A stretch of DNA of 8,587 nucleotides, taken from an archaeon. GTDB taxonomy: Archaea; Nanobdellota; Nanobdellia; Woesearchaeales; GW2011-AR9. The translations under genes were made by a program, and so were the position numbers. Of the stretch, positions 4,287-8,587 are shown piece by piece. The notes beneath the pieces are model-generated. The model saw only the letters and a list, made by a program, of their open reading frames with translations. It did no database searches and was not told the origin of the DNA. Numbering within the stretch: position 1 is the stretch's first letter; the number at the start of each line of letters is the position of its first letter. The stretch lies in the NCBI GenBank assembly GCA_020053615.1, contig JAGVMW010000021.1, positions 1-8,587 on the forward strand. The letters run 5' to 3'.

Positions 4287-6668
4287 ATGGCAGCCAAGAA
4301 AACTTTAATAGGATTAATTCTGGTAATGATTTTATTAGCTGCTTTTAGCTTAGCCGAGTTAAAGACGTTCAAAGTTAAAGAGATGGACTTAGTAAAGATT
4401 GTTCCAGAAGCAACTGATTTAGACCAAGATGCAGTAACTTATTATTATTCTTTTCCCCTTAATGAAAAAGGAGAATGGCAGACTGCTTATGGCGATGCCG
4501 GAGAGTATTATCTTAATATTACTGCTTCAGATGGAAAGAGCGAAGAAGTGCAAAGGATAAAGCTGGTGGTGGATAAAGTCAATCGCGCTCCTTTAATTAT
4601 GGAAAAGAAATTGGTGATTAAAGAAACTCAGACTATTGATTTAAAAAATATTATTAAAGATCCTGATGGAGATCCTTTAGTCTACACTTTTAATCCTCCA
4701 TTTGACCAAAGTGGGATATGGAAAACTAAATTTGGCGATGCTCAGACTTTCCTGACCAATTTTGTAGTCAGCGATGGAGCAGCTACCGTAAACGGCCGGG
4801 TGGAAATAGAAGTTCAATCTACTAACCAGGAGCCTCAGATAATTGCTGCTTTTTCTGATGAGAAAGTTATTGAGCTAAAAGAAAGCGAGAAGTTAGAATT
4901 TTATATTGAAGCTGAAGATCCAGAAGAAGGAAAATTAACTTATTCTTGGAATTTAGATGGAACCGTAATTGAAACCGGGACGCAAGGAAAGATTGATTTT
5001 GACTTTAATTCATCTGGAGAACATATTTTAGCAGTTACCATTAATGATGGAATTGTTCCAATTAGCAAAGACTGGAAAATAATTATTGAAGATGTAAACC
5101 GCATTCCTGAGTTTGGCGTGCTTCTTCCGATTGTGGTCAAAGAGGGAGAATTAGTGCAGTTGAATCTTTCTGAAACTGATCAAGACGGGCACAAGCTGAC
5201 TTATTCTTTTGACGGTGCAAAAAGTGTGGAGATTGATTCAACTGGAAACTGGCAGACCGGTTATAAAGATGCAGGGGAATATGAAGTTGAAGTTACCGCT
5301 TCAAATAAAGAATTTTCGGCTAAACAAAAAGTAAAAATATTGGTAATTAATGTTAATCATGCTCCAGTATTAAAACTTCCTTCTAAAGTAAACATCAATG
5401 AAGGAGAAGAATTAAAAGTGTTTATTGATGCGGAAGATTCCGATGGGGATAAAATAGAGCTTAACTTTAAACAAATACCAATTGGAGCAGAGTTCTCTGA
5501 TAAAAATAGCATAGTTACTTGGGATGTTCCTTACGATGCTGTTGTTAGAACGCCTAGCCGATTTAATAATTTGCTTAACCGCTTAAGATGGGAGAAATAT
5601 TTGTTGGAAAAGAAAGACTTCCCTTTAGAAGTAGAAGTTTGCGATAGTGAATTATGCACTTCGGGAACAGTTAATATTACAGTATACAATATCAACCAGC
5701 CTCCTATAATCACGAATGTTGAAGTCAGCGAGGCTAAAGAAACTGATACTGTTAAAGTTAGTGTAAATTCATTTGATCCAGATTTAGATGTAACTAAAAC
5801 TTATTTTACTGTTCCGGTAGGCAAAAGAAACGGTAAATGGAAAACGAATTATGGAGATAAAGGAAATCATACCGTTTATGTTACCGTTACTGATGGTATT
5901 TCTCCAATTACGGTTCCATTTGAAGTAAACGTGAAGAAAAATAATCGTGTTCCTTCTCTTAAACTTCGAGATGATAAAGTTACAGTTAATGAGGGACAAG
6001 AATTCACATTAGTACTCAATGCCGAAGATGCAGATAAAGATGCGCTTACGTTAAGACTAGATAACTATCCGGAAGGAGCGTCGTTTTATGACGGCAAGTT
6101 TGTGTGGACGCCAAATTATGATACAGTTAAAGATAAAACTAATTCCTGGTGGACAAACTTTGTAAGTAGATACAAATCACTCAATCGCAAGTTCAGCTCA
6201 GATAAAACCGTACAATGGTTATCGTTTGTAGTTTCTGATGGCGAAGCTGAGACTATCCATCCGGTAAAAGTTACGATTAAGAATGTCAATCAGAAGCCCG
6301 AAATTGTAGATTTTATGCCCTCCAGCACATTAGATAATACTGCTGTCGTAGAATTGGGCAAGCCGGTTATCTTCCACGTCGCAGTAAAAGACTTAGATAA
6401 TGAGCCATTAGATTATGCGTGGGAATTTGGCTTGGGGCAGGAAGATGTAAGAGGCACTGATACGGTACAACGCACTTTTACAACTACTGGTGTGAAGAAA
6501 GTTAAAGTTACTGCTAGCGACGACCGTGACGAAGTAGTCAAAGAATGGAGAGTTAAAGTTGTGGAAGCTTCTTCACCGGAGCTAGCTTCTGTTTCTGAGC
6601 CACAAGAAGAGCCTTTTACAATTAAAGTGTATGTGGTAGAAGATGGTAAGAGTGTGCAGGTGAATTAG
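4287..6668 (+). CDS. Large secreted protein with eight Ig/cadherin/PKD-like repeats
   Basis: This 793-residue protein begins with a Sec-type signal peptide: KK at 4-5, hydrophobic core 7-20, probable cleavage after SLA (residue 23). There is no lipobox cysteine. Eight beta-sandwich repeats follow, about 24-98, 99-179, 180-270, 271-356, 357-469, 470-551, 553-667 and 668-760, each opening with N-x-x-P except the first. Repeats 1, 2, 4 and 6 carry the GxWxTxYGDAG-like signature of the preceding lipoprotein. Repeats 5 and 7 are of a putative-Ig type (GAxF...W-x-P-x-YD) and are longer because of helical inserts near 419-444 and 613-640. Repeat 8 looks PKD-like (YAWEFGLG, TFTTTGVKKVKVTASD). C452 and C457 may form a disulfide. 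There is no C-terminal membrane segment or sorting signal, so retention at the surface would depend on a partner. Possible adhesin or envelope component. Confidence 0.8.
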   Translation: MAAKKTLIGLILVMILLAAFSLAELKTFKVKEMDLVKIVPEATDLDQDAVTYYYSFPLNEKGEWQTAYGDAGEYYLNITASDGKSEEVQRIKLVVDKVNRAPLIMEKKLVIKETQTIDLKNIIKDPDGDPLVYTFNPPFDQSGIWKTKFGDAQTFLTNFVVSDGAATVNGRVEIEVQSTNQEPQIIAAFSDEKVIELKESEKLEFYIEAEDPEEGKLTYSWNLDGTVIETGTQGKIDFDFNSSGEHILAVTINDGIVPISKDWKIIIEDVNRIPEFGVLLPIVVKEGELVQLNLSETDQDGHKLTYSFDGAKSVEIDSTGNWQTGYKDAGEYEVEVTASNKEFSAKQKVKILVINVNHAPVLKLPSKVNINEGEELKVFIDAEDSDGDKIELNFKQIPIGAEFSDKNSIVTWDVPYDAVVRTPSRFNNLLNRLRWEKYLLEKKDFPLEVEVCDSELCTSGTVNITVYNINQPPIITNVEVSEAKETDTVKVSVNSFDPDLDVTKTYFTVPVGKRNGKWKTNYGDKGNHTVYVTVTDGISPITVPFEVNVKKNNRVPSLKLRDDKVTVNEGQEFTLVLNAEDADKDALTLRLDNYPEGASFYDGKFVWTPNYDTVKDKTNSWWTNFVSRYKSLNRKFSSDKTVQWLSFVVSDGEAETIHPVKVTIKNVNQKPEIVDFMPSSTLDNTAVVELGKPVIFHVAVKDLDNEPLDYAWEFGLGQEDVRGTDTVQRTFTTTGVKKVKVTASDDRDEVVKEWRVKVVEASSPELASVSEPQEEPFTIKVYVVEDGKSVQVN

Positions 6669-6671
6669 TTG

Positions 6672-6677
6672 TTTTTT
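6672..6677 (+). terminator. T-run after the secreted protein gene
   Basis: Six T's lie 3 bases after the stop codon. A TATA-like box for the next gene begins about 10 bases further on, supporting separate transcription. Confidence 0.4.
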
Positions 6678-6687
6678 GTATCTATAT

Positions 6688-6698
6688 CTTAATAAAAC
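6688..6698 (+). promoter_or_regulatory. TATA-like box of the helicase-fragment gene
   Basis: CTTAATAAAAC is centred about 25 bases before ATG 6718. There is no SD before that ATG, so a leaderless start is likely. Its presence argues that the shortened helicase gene is expressed from its own start. Confidence 0.4.
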
Positions 6699-6717
6699 CC
6701 ATTAGTTTCTAACTCCC

Positions 6718-8325
6718 ATGCTCGACGATACTCACCGCTTGGCTCTGGAAACGCTGGAGATGAATAAGCAGGCATTAATTTTTGCTCCCAGCCGCGCCAG
6801 TGCAGAAAAAACTGCTGAAGATATTTCTCTGTTAACTAAATTCAGCTTTCCTGAACTCGAAAAAGCAGTATTGCACGCAATTTCTGTTCCAACCAAACAA
6901 TGTAGGAGACTTTCCCATTGCATCAAGAAAGGAGTAGCGTTTCATCATTCTGGATTGACAGGAGAGCAAAAAGAATTGATAGAAGAAGAATTCAGGAAAG
7001 GTAATGTTAAGATTATCTGCTGTACGCCAACTTTAGCTGCAGGTATCTCTACACCAGCGTTCCGTGTCATCATAAAATCTCTCAAACGTTTCTCCGATAA
7101 ATGGGGCATGGATTGGATTCCGGTATTGGAATATATGCAGATGTCTGGAAGAGCAGGAAGGCCTGAGTATGAAAAGTTTGGTGAAGCCATTTCTATTGCT
7201 AAAGATGAACGAGATAAAAACGAGATTTACGATAGATATATCTGTGGAGTTCCCGAAGATATTTATTCCAAGCTGGAGGTAGAGCCGGTGCTTAGGACTT
7301 ATTTGCTGTCGTTGATCTCTTCAGGAATTATTCGTGATCCTGCTTCGTTAAAAGAATTCTTTTCGCACACGTTCTGGGCGCACCAGTTCAAAGACCTGCC
7401 TAAGATTGAACGGATTCTGGAAAAGATGCTGCAATTGCTGGAAGCGTGGCAGTTGGTCCAAGTAGCAGGAGTGGTGCAGGTAGCCGGAGGAGAGAGTAGT
7501 AATACTCATTCAATCATTTCAACTACCCCAACCACCTCAACCACTTCAGATTTTATTCCAGCTAATCATCTAGCCGAGATAAAAGAAAGAAAATTGCACG
7601 CTACCCGTTTGGGAAAAAGAGTTTCTGAATTATATCTTGATCCTTTAACTGCTAAACATTTGTTAGACGGGATGAAAAACTTTTCTGAAGACAAAAATGT
7701 ATTTTCATTGCTGCAATTAATCGCGCATACGTTAGAAATTCGTCCATTGCTGAGAATCAAAGCCAAAGAAGAGGAAACAATTCAAGAAAAATTAGTAAAG
7801 CGATATAATTTACTGCTGGAGAAAGAACCAGAAGCGTATGATTTAGAATATCCTGAGTTCATGGATTCCATTAAAACCGCGTTGTTTCTGGAAGAATGGG
7901 TAAACGAGATGGACGAAGACTATCTGTTGGAAAAGTATGATATCCGTCCGGGAGAGATTAAAATAAAGTTAGATATTGCCGATTGGTTATTGTATGCCTG
8001 TGAAGAAATTGGCAAAATCGTTGAGTTAAACCGCAAGTACGTGCAGGAGATTTCTAAGTTGAGAATGAGAGTTAAGTATGGAGCAAAAGAAGAATTGCTT
8101 ACTCTGCTGAAACTGAAAGGCATCGGTAGAATTCGCTCCAGAAAGCTGGTGCAGAATGGAATAAAAGATTTAGGCGACTTGAAGAAAATCGATGTTACTT
8201 CGCTGGGGCAGATTTTAGGAAAAGCGGTAGCGGAAGAAGTAAAGAAGCAGTTGGGAGAAGAGACAGAAGAAGTTCCCGCAGGAAGAAGGAAAGGGCAGTT
8301 AGGGTTGGGGAAATATGCAGAATAA
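6718..8325 (+). CDS. hel308: Hel308-like superfamily 2 helicase lacking the first RecA domain
   Basis: Its 535 residues cover the second half of a Hel308/Hjm helicase, which is normally around 700 residues or slightly more. The second RecA domain is present: ALIFAPSR (19-26), AFHHSGL (74-80), motif V TPTLAAGISTPA (103-114) and motif VI QMSGRAGRP (141-149). A winged-helix-like region (about 185-310) contains a Ser/Thr-rich low-complexity insert near 256-280. A helical ratchet-like region follows, with PGEI at 411-414. A helix-hairpin-helix, LKGIGRIRSRKLVQNG (466-481), ends the fold. The tail QLGLGKY (527-533) faintly resembles a PCNA-binding motif. The Walker A, DExH and SAT motifs of the first RecA domain are absent. 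The frame is closed upstream by TAG at 6703-6705, and the previous gene ends at 6668. Alone it should not hydrolyse ATP. It may be one half of a split helicase, a regulator, or a decayed gene. Full-length family: DNA unwinding at stalled forks. Confidence 0.8.
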   Translation: MLDDTHRLALETLEMNKQALIFAPSRASAEKTAEDISLLTKFSFPELEKAVLHAISVPTKQCRRLSHCIKKGVAFHHSGLTGEQKELIEEEFRKGNVKIICCTPTLAAGISTPAFRVIIKSLKRFSDKWGMDWIPVLEYMQMSGRAGRPEYEKFGEAISIAKDERDKNEIYDRYICGVPEDIYSKLEVEPVLRTYLLSLISSGIIRDPASLKEFFSHTFWAHQFKDLPKIERILEKMLQLLEAWQLVQVAGVVQVAGGESSNTHSIISTTPTTSTTSDFIPANHLAEIKERKLHATRLGKRVSELYLDPLTAKHLLDGMKNFSEDKNVFSLLQLIAHTLEIRPLLRIKAKEEETIQEKLVKRYNLLLEKEPEAYDLEYPEFMDSIKTALFLEEWVNEMDEDYLLEKYDIRPGEIKIKLDIADWLLYACEEIGKIVELNRKYVQEISKLRMRVKYGAKEELLTLLKLKGIGRIRSRKLVQNGIKDLGDLKKIDVTSLGQILGKAVAEEVKKQLGEETEEVPAGRRKGQLGLGKYAE

Positions 8326-8375
8326 TTAGCCCAAGTAACTTTCGCGGGCAGTAGCATTATTTAACAAAAATTAGC

Positions 8376-8587
8376 GTAATACTTCAGTAATCTGAAGCGT
8401 GATGAGCATCATAAAGTCGAAATCCGTTCGATTATTACATAGAGAGCGACAAGAGTAAAGTCGACTGCGGTCTCCTAATGTTGCTACCGCAACAGGTTGT
8501 CTCTTACGGAGATGTCGCTCTGGTGATATTAACAAACGAGGATTTCGAAGATGCTCACCACGCACGGTGAAGCGTTACCGTCTTCTC
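8376..8587. repeat. Foldback element, second copy, cut by the window end
   Basis: Its first 15 bases are identical to the terminal repeat at 2601-2615, and 44 of the first 49 bases (8375-8423) match 2600-2648. The stems are kept: 8398-8410 with 8550-8562 (one A-C mismatch), 8417-8425 with 8540-8548 (9 bp perfect) and 8443-8451 with 8513-8521 (9 bp perfect). The sequence from 8543 to the window end closely tracks 2730-2776 of the first copy. The second branch and right terminal repeat would lie beyond the window. It begins 50 bases after the helicase stop codon, in the same orientation as the first copy. Confidence 0.82.

Noticed and set aside
8329..8349. GCCC...GGGC hairpin after the helicase stop as a terminator
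   Set aside because: Only four pairs form and no T-run follows. It is too weak to call.
7920..8357. A 145-codon leftward ORF antisense to the end of the helicase gene
   Set aside because: The sense strand encodes a clear helix-hairpin-helix there. The antisense product is low-complexity S/F/P-rich with no motif or SD.
8400..8406. GTGATGA in the second foldback copy as a C box of a C/D guide RNA
   Set aside because: No correctly spaced CTGA D box follows within guide-RNA length, and the first copy has GTGGTGA. The bases are better explained as part of a stem.
8371..8565. A 64-codon leftward ORF across the second foldback element
   Set aside because: It lies wholly on inverted-repeat sequence and the matching strand of the first copy carries no equivalent ORF.

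Overview
The window looks like a piece of an AT-rich archaeal genome, probably from a small-genome DPANN-type lineage (Woesearchaeota or Pacearchaeota-like). That placement is inference. It rests on A/T-rich TATA-like boxes about 25-30 bp before several start codons, GGTGAT Shine-Dalgarno sites, a tRNA-Ile(GAT) whose T-loop is interrupted by an apparent intron and which has no encoded CCA, a Hel308-type helicase fragment, and large secreted Ig/cadherin-like repeat proteins.

Layout. Positions 1-186 hold the 5' tip of a leftward gene, a TATA box that could serve both directions, and a rightward 19-codon leader ORF overlapping the first full gene. Positions 176-2413 carry three consecutive rightward P-loop kinase-like genes: one NadR/AAA_28-like and two of the deoxynucleoside kinase fold. 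They suggest nucleoside or cofactor salvage. Positions 2436-2582 carry the tRNA-Ile with its own promoter and T-run. Positions 2601-2944 are a 344-bp foldback element with perfect 15-bp terminal inverted repeats and several nested helices. Positions 2996-6668 carry two paralogous exported proteins, a lipoprotein with three Ig-like repeats and a secreted protein with eight. Positions 6718-8325 carry a Hel308-like protein that lacks the whole first RecA domain. A second, diverged copy of the foldback element starts at 8376 and is cut by the window end.

The most unusual item is the pair of foldback elements. They share their termini and stem sequences, and several stem positions differ between copies by compensating changes that keep the base pairs. 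That points to selection on, or mechanistic copying of, a folded RNA or single-stranded DNA. Both lie in the same orientation in the 3' flank of another gene. Other points of interest are the T-loop intron, the half-helicase, the leader ORF, and matching helical inserts in two repeats of the large secreted protein.

No protein or RNA search was possible. Functional calls rest on motifs read by eye.
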